Position numbers and translations under genes: made by a program. The notes beneath the pieces are model-generated. The model was not told the DNA's origin and made no database searches. It worked only from the letters and a program-made list of their open reading frames with translations. DNA of 64,000 bases from Ciborinia camelliae (taxonomy: Eukaryota; Ascomycota; Leotiomycetes; Helotiales; Sclerotiniaceae), in assembly GCA_025890175.1 (NCBI GenBank), contig JANPYM010000015.1, forward strand, positions 111,085 to 175,084. Direction: 5' to 3'. Positions 11,218-21,244 of this stretch are shown here, in pieces. How positions within the stretch are numbered: position 1 is the stretch's first letter; each line of letters starts with the position of its first letter.

Positions 11218-13209
11218 TATGCCAAGCAAGACGGGATTTTGTATCGGTATTGATGAAAGAACAATGGAATGATCAACGGAAATAATACATGATAGATGTT
11301 GGGTACTTTATCCTTTCCAACCCTTGAGGGTAGACCGTTTTGAAAGGCTTGAAACCACGATCAAGTGAAAACATTTCTGAAACGTGCTGTGGCTTAAATG
11401 TGGCATTTTAAGTTCAACCAATAAACCTTTTGAATTTAAAGGATCTATACCCTATTCATCTAACATGTAGTAACAGGGGTGGATTTATCAGGTCACATGG
11501 GGACTAGACTAGCGTAATATTAGCTCAGGACCTTGCTTATAAGCAGTCCCAGTTTAGATCTTGAATCCACATCCCTTTTCGACGAAACCAATAGCTTTTC
11601 TCATGTCCACTTACATTAATATTTTGAAGGTTTTGAAAAAGCCTCAAAAAAATGTACCCGCGAGGGGTGGAAGGGATACACCAGGCCCGGACACCCCCTT
11701 TTCCTAATAGAGTCTTGCGCCAAAAAAGTTATTGTTTTCCCTTTGGATGCAGAGGCTCTGAGTGGTCAGATACCCTGATGTGAGCTTGGCAACTCGATTT
11801 TTAAGTCTCCATTTAAGCCCGATTTGGTTAGAATGATAGATATAGAATGAGGATGTGCAAGACTGCAAGTAAATCTTGTGTATGAAATTAATACGTGCTA
11901 AACTTATTGAATTTAGCTATATCAGCGGCATTGAGTGGCTAGAGCGCTGGATCATGATCATAATGCCATTATTTCGCTCCAAAGTTCGAAGAGATTTCCG
12001 TATCCTCTACATTTCAATTGAGCCAAAAAGCAATACAGATATAATAGAGAACGAAGAATTCGAAAAAGATTGACAAAAAGTATACCGTATAAATTGATTA
12101 AGAGGGTATTATTTCTTTATTGTTAAACGTGATCAATAAGAATATGTTTTCAAGTTATATTATGAAAAAAAACTTTTCAATTATATATAAGATAGATAGT
12201 AATATCAATAATCAAGTACTAAGTATTAATAAGGCTTAAAAGAGGGTGGAAATTGGGAAATTTCGAGATTCTAGATTCGATTTTAATATAGAAGAAGTTT
12301 TAGAATGTATTAAGGTTTAGATTTATTAATATTAGAAAAGTGATAATACTATAGTTAATCTAAAATATAAGGTATTAATTGGTTAATAAGAACTTGAATA
12401 GATTCTATACTATAAAACCCTAAACTTTCTAATAACAAGATAATAACCAATTTATACAGTATTGGAAATAAGACCTACTGGATCTGATTTTGGGCTACCG
12501 ACATAGGTGAAAGGGGTCAAATTGCCAAATTACAGTTGCGAGGATCCGGATATGGTGAGACTCTTGATTGAACGAAGCAATAAAAAAGCAGAAGTTGCCA
12601 GGATAATAAAAGGAAAGGATCTATAAATTATAACCCACAGAATGAATGAATAAAGGGAGGGAACAAAAGCTTATATCAGAATCAGAGATAACCATCTCTT
12701 TAATCTAGCTGCAGCTGCTCAGTAGCGCCGTTATTCTTTTCAATCTCTCGGCTCTTGTGAAAGCTTTAATTCTGGCTTTATAAAATGTATTTGAGAAGCT
12801 CATGAGCTTGGGATTCATTGGAGGAGTTTGGATTTTCAATGCGTTCACTAGAACGGTGATCATCCTGATTTGAGTGGAATCTTTTCCGTCATTGTCAGTA
12901 TTATATGTTGACCACCCAATTCGAGAAACAGTAGGTCTTTGAATATGGTTTCATAATTTGATCTCAATATATCAATTCAGAACCGGTATACTGAAATTCA
13001 ATAATCCATCGTTATCGGACTGCAGTACGGACTACTAGGTAGTGAAAATCCTGCTCCCTCATATATTTGTATCTCTCTTGATATGAGCAAGCTTTCAAAT
13101 ACCAGGACAATCTATGATTCTAATCTATAAACCCCATGCTAACATAAACAACAAGCTATGCCGTTCTATGCCATGTTCATAAATCATCTCTCAAAAAATT
13201 CAAACCCTT
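11218..13209. other. Intergenic DNA with AT-rich insert
   Basis: Promoter side of the MFS gene on the left and 3' side of the acyltransferase gene on the right. Only one short frame (11876-12073) is open and it is not convincing. The AT-rich part (about 12080-12465) is listed separately as a MITE-like element. Confidence 0.6.
12085..12458. mobile_element. AT-rich MITE-like element, ~374 bp
   Basis: Left ATACCGTATAAATTGATTA (12082-12100) and the reverse complement of the right end, ATACTGTATAAATTGGTTA, match at 17 of 19 positions; both differences are transitions, as RIP would leave. If TA is the target duplication, the element runs from 12085 to 12458. The interior is very AT-rich and non-coding. 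The inverted repeat is short, so chance is less well excluded than for the 8.9-kb MITE. Confidence 0.55.
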
Positions 13210-14874
13210 TCATATAGTGATACCACTTTCCCACCAATGGTCCCCCGTAAACCACCCAATCCCTCCATCTTCCCAACACCACCACCCATGATGTCTACCA
13301 GCAAATCCCAATCCTCCAAGTATAGAAATGGGAATAGGTTCGTAAAGCCAAATGCCCCCGCGGGCAAAATCATCCGCTAACCACCAACCAGTCAATAGGC
13401 CCCATGATAACGCATACACCACATTCATTATTTGTCGTATTGGCTTCGGGATATTCTTGGTATATTGATGGAAAATAGCACAGAAGCCTGTTTGTAGAAA
13501 TATCCCAATAGCTTGCAGCATGAAGAATGTAGGTGGACTCCAAGGTTTTGTAGAAGGAATTTGAGTTATACTGCCACCAGCATGCAAAGCTCCAGATATA
13601 CCGAAAGCAAAAAAACAAGCGACGAGTTTTGTGGTTGAGGATTTGGGGCTTAGATATCCGTTTGTGATCAGATAGGTTGTTGGGGCGGAAAATATAAGGC
13701 GGAAGATTTGATGCCATGCACCTCCCCAAAGCCCGCCTAGGCCTTTGTTCGCAATGACCGAGGAAGAACCCCATGTAGTGAGATAATACCATGTTTCACC
13801 TCTGAGACCCATGAATGAGGAAGGGCCGAGAAGTAAACACATTATGAGAGGGGGGAGAAGAAAGACCATGTCCAAGGAAATGAGTATTCCGGCCACTGAT
13901 AAAAGCTCGCGATACAAACTACGTATGAGCGGAGACATTGCTGCGACATGAGCGGGCATATTATAATCATTGGGGCCAAGCCAAAAATATGGATCATTCA
14001 TCATGATAGTTTTGACAATGTCAAGTAAGAAATATCCGATGATGAAACGGGGAACTTGAGCTCGGAAAACTTCACGTTTTGTGGTGAAGCGTTTGATACC
14101 TGTTGAAGATATATCTTTTGTCGATGCTTCATCTACACGTTCTTCTAATTTGGTATAGACAATGGGGGGAGGTTTTGGTAGAATAGGAATTGCCCAGTTC
14201 CAACCCGGCCCACGAAAGTTGATGATCAAGTCGGAGATCCAGCCCACTCTCTCCCAGATGTTATCTGGGTATGATTGCCAATAATACACAGAATTCCCGA
14301 CTGTTCCATCTGCGGCTGGCTGACCATGGGCTGGTCCTATATCGTTTCCGTTTGGAGCCTTTGAACCAGCAGAACTTCTACTTGCTTGTCCATTAAGCTT
14401 TGTACGGTGCCTTGAATCTGATTCGGTGCTCCCGACATATGCTTTAGTTTTCCCCTTGTTGTATCGTGTGATACTTTTATCTTTCAGAGTCTTCCTTATA
14501 TCAACCCTCTTAGCATCAAATTGCGGCCGCATGAAAACAAGCCAGGTCAAACTTGTAGCGATGCCATAAATACTCAGCAAGCCTGGCACAAAACTAAGCG
14601 CCATATTTTTGCTGCTCGTGAACCATAACGTCTTGAGCTGAAACGATATAATAGCAGCCAACACTATCCACCGAGCCTTGTATAATATTGGTCGATTCGT
14701 GTGCCGCACACATAAATATATTCCTAATGATATAATACCATAGAGATGATATGGCAGAACCATAGGTCGCAGGGTTCCTTCCGATACTCGGTTTTCGAAG
14801 GTTCGTCGATGGGTGGCTATGACATCTCGTGGACTTGGAGGGTCAACCGGCAATGCGGAGAAGAAGCTTGCCAT
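13210..14874 (-). CDS. Wax-synthase-like membrane O-acyltransferase
   Basis: Single exon, 554 aa, ATG at 14874 and TGA at 13210. Many hydrophobic helices are spread along the protein. Near residue 385 there is GLWGGAWHQIFR, which corresponds to the conserved (F/W)W.(R)WHQ.FR region of the wax synthase / MBOAT-like domain, with its likely catalytic His about 60 residues further on (GALHAGG). A polar linker (residues about 130-200) separates the first helices from this core. Fungal relatives transfer acyl groups to alcohols, some in secondary metabolism (for example the Tri7 type); the substrate here is unknown. No biosynthetic core gene lies nearby, so pathway membership cannot be inferred. 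Confidence 0.75.
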   Translation of the reverse strand: MASFFSALPVDPPSPRDVIATHRRTFENRVSEGTLRPMVLPYHLYGIISLGIYLCVRHTNRPILYKARWIVLAAIISFQLKTLWFTSSKNMALSFVPGLLSIYGIATSLTWLVFMRPQFDAKRVDIRKTLKDKSITRYNKGKTKAYVGSTESDSRHRTKLNGQASRSSAGSKAPNGNDIGPAHGQPAADGTVGNSVYYWQSYPDNIWERVGWISDLIINFRGPGWNWAIPILPKPPPIVYTKLEERVDEASTKDISSTGIKRFTTKREVFRAQVPRFIIGYFLLDIVKTIMMNDPYFWLGPNDYNMPAHVAAMSPLIRSLYRELLSVAGILISLDMVFLLPPLIMCLLLGPSSFMGLRGETWYYLTTWGSSSVIANKGLGGLWGGAWHQIFRLIFSAPTTYLITNGYLSPKSSTTKLVACFFAFGISGALHAGGSITQIPSTKPWSPPTFFMLQAIGIFLQTGFCAIFHQYTKNIPKPIRQIMNVVYALSWGLLTGWWLADDFARGGIWLYEPIPISILGGLGFAGRHHGWWCWEDGGIGWFTGDHWWESGITI

Positions 14875-15424
14875 TTCCTATTATATTACAATAGCACAGA
14901 AATTGAGAAGAAGAGAAGAACAACAAACGCAGAATTTGTGACTGTACTTTACAGTACATTGTTCAAGACAACAAATGTTTCAAGTGCTCTGCAGCTGGTG
15001 GGAAAAACAGTTTGACGATATTGTGCGATATTGTGTGTGCCACGAGGCTGAATTACGACGGTACCCAGGTAATTGCTGAAGACGATCTTTCTGTTGAAAA
15101 GTTGCAAGGTGAAGAATGGAATATTCCAAAGGCTACCTATGCTTTCATACGCTCCCCCCCGCCAATGCCGATAAGGTCACCATGAGAGAGCATAATCAAG
15201 GTCGAAAGACAATTGTAGGACTGCCACCCCATACCTATAAACAGTGTACCAAGCCAAGTTGGTGTTGTTGGTGAAGTTGGGTGGCTTGTCATTTTCAAAT
15301 GGCAAGCCACAGACTTAAATTATTTAAAAGGCACATCATGTGGCTGTGCCCCAACACTCTAGATAACTTACCTAATAGACCGGCCGGAAGTATAATCATG
15401 AAAACCAAGATCAATATCTCATCC
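14875..15424. other. Intergenic DNA
   Basis: Likely promoter of the acyltransferase gene (minus strand). No supported gene. Confidence 0.6.
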
Positions 15425-15467
15425 AACTACAGTCGAGGACAAGCAAACTTGACTTCAAAAATAAATT
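15425..15467. repeat. Fragment of a transposon end
   Basis: AACTACAGTCGAGGACAAGC and the following 20-odd bases recur with small changes at 56714-56755, exactly where the large AT-rich block begins. TA followed by CAGT is a common start of fungal Tc1/pogo elements. At this site no matching opposite end was found. Confidence 0.55.
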
Positions 15468-15618
15468 TCCATTTGTCGGTACAATCATGTGACCGTACGG
15501 GCCCGTACGAAGCACACGACCATATGAGCCGTACCATATGGACTAGCACAGGAACTAGCACTTCAATATCTCTATATAAGGGATCAATTTAGTATAGCAT
15601 TTGTCAGGCACGTCACCA

Positions 15619-16178
15619 ATGGCATATGGAATTCCTTCTTCCTCTTTTCATAGAATACAACATCCATTATACAAGCCTTACCAGTACCACTCCGTGACAT
15701 TGAGTTCGGCCGTTCATCAACTACACTGTCTCAACACCATCCGACAAGCCATATGGCTCCAAGGCGTTCCACGCTATCGATCCCCGCATTTTGGAGATTT
15801 TTATAGGCCTGACGGATCTAGGAATTACGTGGGTTATGGGGCTAAACATATTGATATGATCATCTTTCCCTTCTCAATCCTAATACTAATTTCCAATTTT
15901 CACGCCCCGATTCGATTTATCAGAAATCTTCAAGTCACAAAACATACTCATCCTGAAACGGAACATAAGATCACTGCGTCGACTGGATTCGTCAAACTCT
16001 CATCTGTAACGTAGATACCACGCCCGTTTCCTGGGCTCTAGATACGATAGCGCATGAACCACTCCCCCAACTCCAGGAAAAGAGGATATGTAAAAATATG
16101 AAGATTATTGATCAATGGACCAAGGAACATGCTGTAAAGGGCCATTGCTGTAAAGGGCCATACCATACCCTAAAATAA
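15619..16178 (+). pseudogene. UstYa-family (DUF3328) oxidase relic, N-terminus missing
   Basis: Frame 15601-16014 contains VHQLHCLNTIRQ, the first HxxHC motif of UstYa-type proteins. The continuation appears in another frame from 15970: DHCVDWIRQTLICNVDTTP, then VSWALDTIAHEPLPQLQ and a C-terminal CKNMKIIDQW, ending with TAA at 16176-16178. Joining CATATTG (to 15853) with ATCACTGC (from 15970) restores the second motif as HIDHC. The excised 116 bp ends in AG and has TACTAAT-like sequence, but begins AT instead of GT, so the donor seems to have lost its G. UstYa proteins act in ribosomal-peptide (cyclic RiPP) oxidation and normally have an N-terminal membrane helix and about 100 further residues; these are absent here, with an in-frame stop just upstream of 15601. 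Probably a decayed gene. Confidence 0.7.
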
Positions 16179-16824
16179 AACATAACACCCACCCACCTCT
16201 AGCTACTTAGATATTTCCACAAACCAACCCAACCCAGCCCAACCCAACCCAAGTCAAACCAAGTCAAGAGACCCAAGAGAATCAAGCAACAAAAATTCAA
16301 TATTCATTTAGAACTACAGAGTGCATGTATCTAGATAGGTACCCCATCCACACAGTTCATCCATCCACACCATCCACACCATCCACCTAATCACCCATCC
16401 ATCCATTATATAAACCACTTTACCATTTCACATATAAATCCATATAAAGAACAGAAGAGAAGAAAAGAAGAAAAAGATTTTTCCTTTTCTTTCCTTTCTC
16501 AAATTCTTATTATATTCACATAGCCCGCTAAAATCAATCAATCAATCAATCAATAATGTATCTTTCCTTTTCATTCCATTCCATTTCATTCCATTCGTTT
16601 CTCGTTTCATTTCATTTTTGCCCTCCAAGCCCCCCATAAATCCATCCTTAACTCCTATATTTGTAAAAAAAAAAAAAATATAATAATAATAAAACCAACC
16701 CCATCCATCATTCATTCATGAATCCCAACCCTATACGTGAAATGTTATCCCTCGAGATGCGAAAAAAAATAATACTCCTTCCTTGCCTAGCCCAGCCTAG
16801 CCCAGCCCAGCCCAGCCCACGCCG
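16179..16824. other. Intergenic simple-sequence DNA
   Basis: No gene. Runs of CCAAC (near 16222-16252), CCATC (near 16370-16400), AATC (near 16536-16555), CATTC and CCCAG (near 16796-16819). Confidence 0.7.
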
Positions 16825-19800
16825 TTAAAGTCTACCATGCCTCGCTTTAAATATAGCAACCTTGTCATCATAAAATAATATTTCCCTCAACCTTAACCTC
16901 ACTTTTCCTTTCCCATCGCAATCACTTGCTCCATCCCAGCTATCCTCATCATTCTCACCATCCTCATCCCCGTCGCCATCCGACAGCTCATCCTCGGTTT
17001 CATCGGGATCAATCGGAGCGATAGCCGTCCCATTATCATCTTCCTCTTCATCCTCATCATCCCCTTCATCCCCCTCGCTTCCATCCTCATCATCCTCATC
17101 ATCCTCATCGTCGGTTATGGGACCTCCATTTGCGGCTGATGCGTGAGGATCACTTGATAAATGTGATAATTCTTCATGAGGGCGATTTTCGAGTATTTCG
17201 AAACATTTATGTGAGATTCCTACGTAGCAGAGTTCGACTTCTGGGCGCAGAAATATGACATCTAAGATTTGATGGGCGAGTTCTTTGGGGTCGAATAAGG
17301 GTGTGATATGATCGGCGATGAAAGGAACACTGAGGGAGCGGAGTTGGGGTACTTGAGGTAGGCGTTGAAGGAAGTGGTGCTATTTTGTATGTTAGATATT
17401 GCAACAATTCAGTGTTACCACTTCAAGGAGACTCGGAATATATGTCAACAGGTGATTTTCATGTGACTTACCCAATCCTTATAGTCAATTGCAATACTTA
17501 ATTCGCGGAGACTGCTCATACGTCCACTAGTGATGAAATTCAAGACATCACGATTGGGCATCCATGCTTTCCATTTCGAGGATTCGGCTGAGCTATTCAC
17601 ATTTCTTGGTGGTCTCTCGGAGCTATCCAATAATAGCTTTTTGAGACTAGCACGATGTCTCTTAAGTGGCCCTCGATAGATAGATTCCTATGATCTGATC
17701 AGCAATCAATCAACACAGTTACAAGGGTATTAAGCTTACAATTGTCACCAACGAGTTTGGTGGTCGTTTTCGATCTTGTAAGAACAGTGTTTCTAAAGTA
17801 TTTGGTGCTAATGTTTCTTTCAGAAATGCGATTAGAGAAGGAGATGCCGCATCAGTATGGACCTTTCTAAGATTCAGATAATATAACATTTGAGTGCTTT
17901 GTCTTGTTGAAGTATGATTGCCTATTGGCGATGGAGCAAAATGTTTTCTAAGTGTAGACCAAAGCTTATCATGTTGTGGACAGTCAAGAATAGTCAAGTT
18001 AGTTAAAACTGACCAGTCAAAGGCTCTTTGCAACACGGCAACGGATAAAGGAACTCGTTCCAGTTCCAATGTTTGTAGGCGTAGTTTCCCTTCGAGTCTG
18101 TCTCTGGCACTGGGAGAAATTTCGGGAAAGTGTGCCTGTTTCCTATTCGATGATTGAGAGCGTCGCAAAGGAGGTTCTGCAGGAATATCGGAAGGAATAT
18201 GTGGTTGTAAGATATCATGGGCTGTAACATCATTATCTGAGGTAAGTTGATGTTCGGAGATTAGCGCAGTAAGTGAGTCCATATCAGAGTGAGGCGATAG
18301 GAGAGTACTAGACAGTGATTTTTCCTGATCAGGATCAACATTATCTGGAAGAGAGTCTGCTTCGATATTGAATGCTACCCCTGGTGGATTGGGTCCATCT
18401 GACGTCACCGGACTTTCTTTATTACTCCAGCCTGACTCCATAAAAATATCCCCGGCTATTTCCGGAACCGCATCCTCCGCGGTGTTGTTGTCATTTTGTT
18501 GGTTTAGCTGCTGGCTATTGCCCACGAAAGGAATGGATGTAGGGCGCAAATCTCTTCTCTCCGTTCTTGCTCTTGGTTTTTTCCGAACATCGAACACACG
18601 ACCCAGGATGATTCCCAAAACCCCACCCAGTCTTCGCTCGCCAATGTTACTTGCACCAGGCCACTTCGCTTCGTGATCAACTTGTTGGAGCTCAGGCCCG
18701 TCCCATGGAAGAGCAAAATCACGGTGAATAGCCTTCGTAGAAATACCAACTCGAAGTTCCCGAAGTTTGTCCTTTGACCGCTCCACCAAGACACTCATCT
18801 CGTCTAAATAATCTACTTCGTCAATGTCTAATACAGATAAGCTTTGTAATGGTGGAAGTACGCTGAGAGTAGGATACTCCACACGGCCTTGTGAATATGC
18901 CATGGACTGTGTAGAAGCTGATGAATTTGTTGAAGAACCGGGGGGTGCTACCCAGCCTATAGAGTTCATTACTGTCCCAGCTAACATTTGATTCGTCGTA
19001 ATGGCCGGGGAGTTGGGGTTTTGCGTTGGAGACATGTGAATAGCTTCCGTGTTATCATGCCACCTGACCCAAACACGTTCTAACCGGCATTCTTGTTTTG
19101 GACTCTTGTATTGTAAAGAAGATAGGGCAAGCCAAACGTCTCTCAACACCCCTGTTGGCATATCCCATACAAATGTTTCCAAATTTATCATTCTGGCCAC
19201 GGCTAACGCAACAAGAGTACCCAACATCTTTCCACTCTCTTTAGTTATCAGGTATTCCTGTACCCAGTCGGTAGGTCCGTTTCCCAGGGAGAACTTCCTA
19301 GTGAACTGTGGATATTCATTACCAATACGTCTGGGGGCGCTGGAGGGTCCTGGTTTGGCTTCATGGCTGCAATCTGTAGAATTATCTGTTCCGCAATGTT
19401 TACAAACAAAGGATTGTGCTGGATTTGAAATCGTGAAGGCATTGCCCATACAGAGAGTAGAAAGTCCATAAGTAAGCGCATCGACTCCCGTCCTCGGATC
19501 AGATGTAGCATGTGCATCAGGCCAAACAATATCGAACCGCGAATAGATGTAGGGTATTGCTAGGTTGTGTAGGGCAGAATGGGTGAGGGCAAGTGACGTT
19601 AAGTCATTGGTATGAGTGACCTAAATATTCCGTCAGCTTTGGGAGAAGAGGCCGGAAAGTGAGTGGTATACCTCCTTCACAATTTCTTTTAGGATATCCA
19701 TGGGTAAATCCAGTAACCGCAGAGGACCGTCCCTTTTCTCCACTACAGAAGTCCATTCATGTTCTTTATCCTTTAATAAATTGGAAATCTTGGTCTTCGC

Positions 19801-19998
19801 ATCCATCCCAGCCTTGTCAGTCTTTTCGGGAGCTGAGGTTGGTGTAGCCATTGCACCATCTGCAGCACGATCAGGTAATATCGAAGTATCAGATGGTTGG
19901 GAAGCGGCGGAAGTTTTTGGATATGAAGAGGACAGTTCATCGGATTGTGATATAATATCATCGAGCTGCGGATCGGGAGGGGGAACGTGGGCTGTCAT
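16825..19998 (-). CDS. F-box protein, 992 aa, acidic C-terminus
   Basis: Four exons on the minus strand: 19998-19672, 19620-17740, 17687-17472 and 17379-16825. All introns are GT-AG and phase 0. An F-box begins near residue 88 (GPLRLLDLPMDILKEIVKEV) and the first intron falls right at its VKE, so exon 2 supplies the following helix (THTNDLTSLALTHSALHN). The middle holds LRR-like leucine-rich segments and long Ser/Pro-rich linkers; the end has an Asp/Glu-rich tract (about residues 890-955) then a basic tail. Such proteins recruit substrates to SCF ubiquitin ligases through Skp1; the target is unknown. Start chosen as the first ATG in the exon carrying the F-box. Confidence 0.85.
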
Positions 19999-21244
19999 TA
20001 TGATTTGGTATTGAGATCTGGGGATGGGGATGCGGATTGTGTATGGAATCGATCACAGTGGTGGTAGTAGTAGTACTTTTCCCTCCTATGAGCAACCAGC
20101 ATACTTGGTACTATATAAATTGATCATAGAGAGATGTCAGGTAGGTATATGCGATGATTTCAATATCATCTGTTGAATTAATAGGGTAAAGTTCCTCAGT
20201 TGATGATAAGTATTATTATTATTATTATGTGGTGGTTGGTCGAGGTGGTTGAGGTTGTTTATTGATTACCTACAACCTATACAATGGATGAATGAATGGA
20301 CCAATGCTACTCCGTACTCCGTCCATCGATCCAGCCAAACAAACAACCCATTGCGGAATACAGTAACCTAATCCATTGATGCCCGCCACCAAAAAACACC
20401 CGTCTACTAATAGGTAATAATATCAATATATCAATGAATGATGAGACTATATAGAATTCAAAACCTACCTACCACCCACCTATGAGTCGCAATTTCAGTT
20501 TCAAGACAAATACCTACCTCCTATAGAACAAGGCTTTACTAAATAAAGCCTCTGATCAGAAGGTATTGTATCCTGTACCGATACTTGGGCACTCTTGGGA
20601 AATTGAATGAATAACAAACAACATCCGACTCTGAATCTTTTCCCATTAATAATCCTAGGTAGGTAGGTAGGTACCTTACCTCACATAGGAAATCCCAAAG
20701 TTTCTTTCATACATACATAGTACCTACCTCCCTCCCTCCCTCCCTCCCTAGTAGTGCTTTTACTCCCGTACTACTACAGTACACTACAAACACTTATCAT
20801 ACCTACTAGGTACACACAGTCCACGCTCAGGCCACCTTAACGGGCATCTGACCCCTGGAAAGAGGATTGATTATTAGTGGCTCCAACTTCTTTCTCCCTC
20901 TCCCAATCGTCAGTCATCTCCATTTTCATGAGGCTGGCATTTGGCCTAGTACTTACTTACTCTTACGCCGCCTTTTCTTAACATCTACCCAAAAGTTACC
21001 TCATTCCTTGTATGCATGTGCATGTTTGAATCTATTATCATATTTCATTGTCAAGATATATTAATGCTCTTACAGCCATCAGACAGAATCCGAGAGTATC
21101 ATAAACTGAAATCGGATATTCCAAAAAGTTATATCTGGTTTCCAAAGAACATTGAACCAAATCAAGACTTTGGCACAATCCCTCCTTCCTCCCCCCCCTC
21201 TCCCTTTGTCTATCTGCGCCATAAGTGCTCTCCAGGAATACAAG
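19999..21244. other. Divergent promoter region
   Basis: Shared upstream region of the F-box gene (minus) and the UNC-13-like gene (plus). Rich in TAGG/CCTA tetranucleotide runs (20657-20672, 20732-20750), with CT-rich sequence next to the plus-strand start. Confidence 0.6.

Noticed and set aside
15485..15545. TATGAGCCGTAC shared (inverted) with the solo LTR near 60690
   Set aside because: Only about 12 bp match without LTR ends or duplication; too short to call a second LTR.
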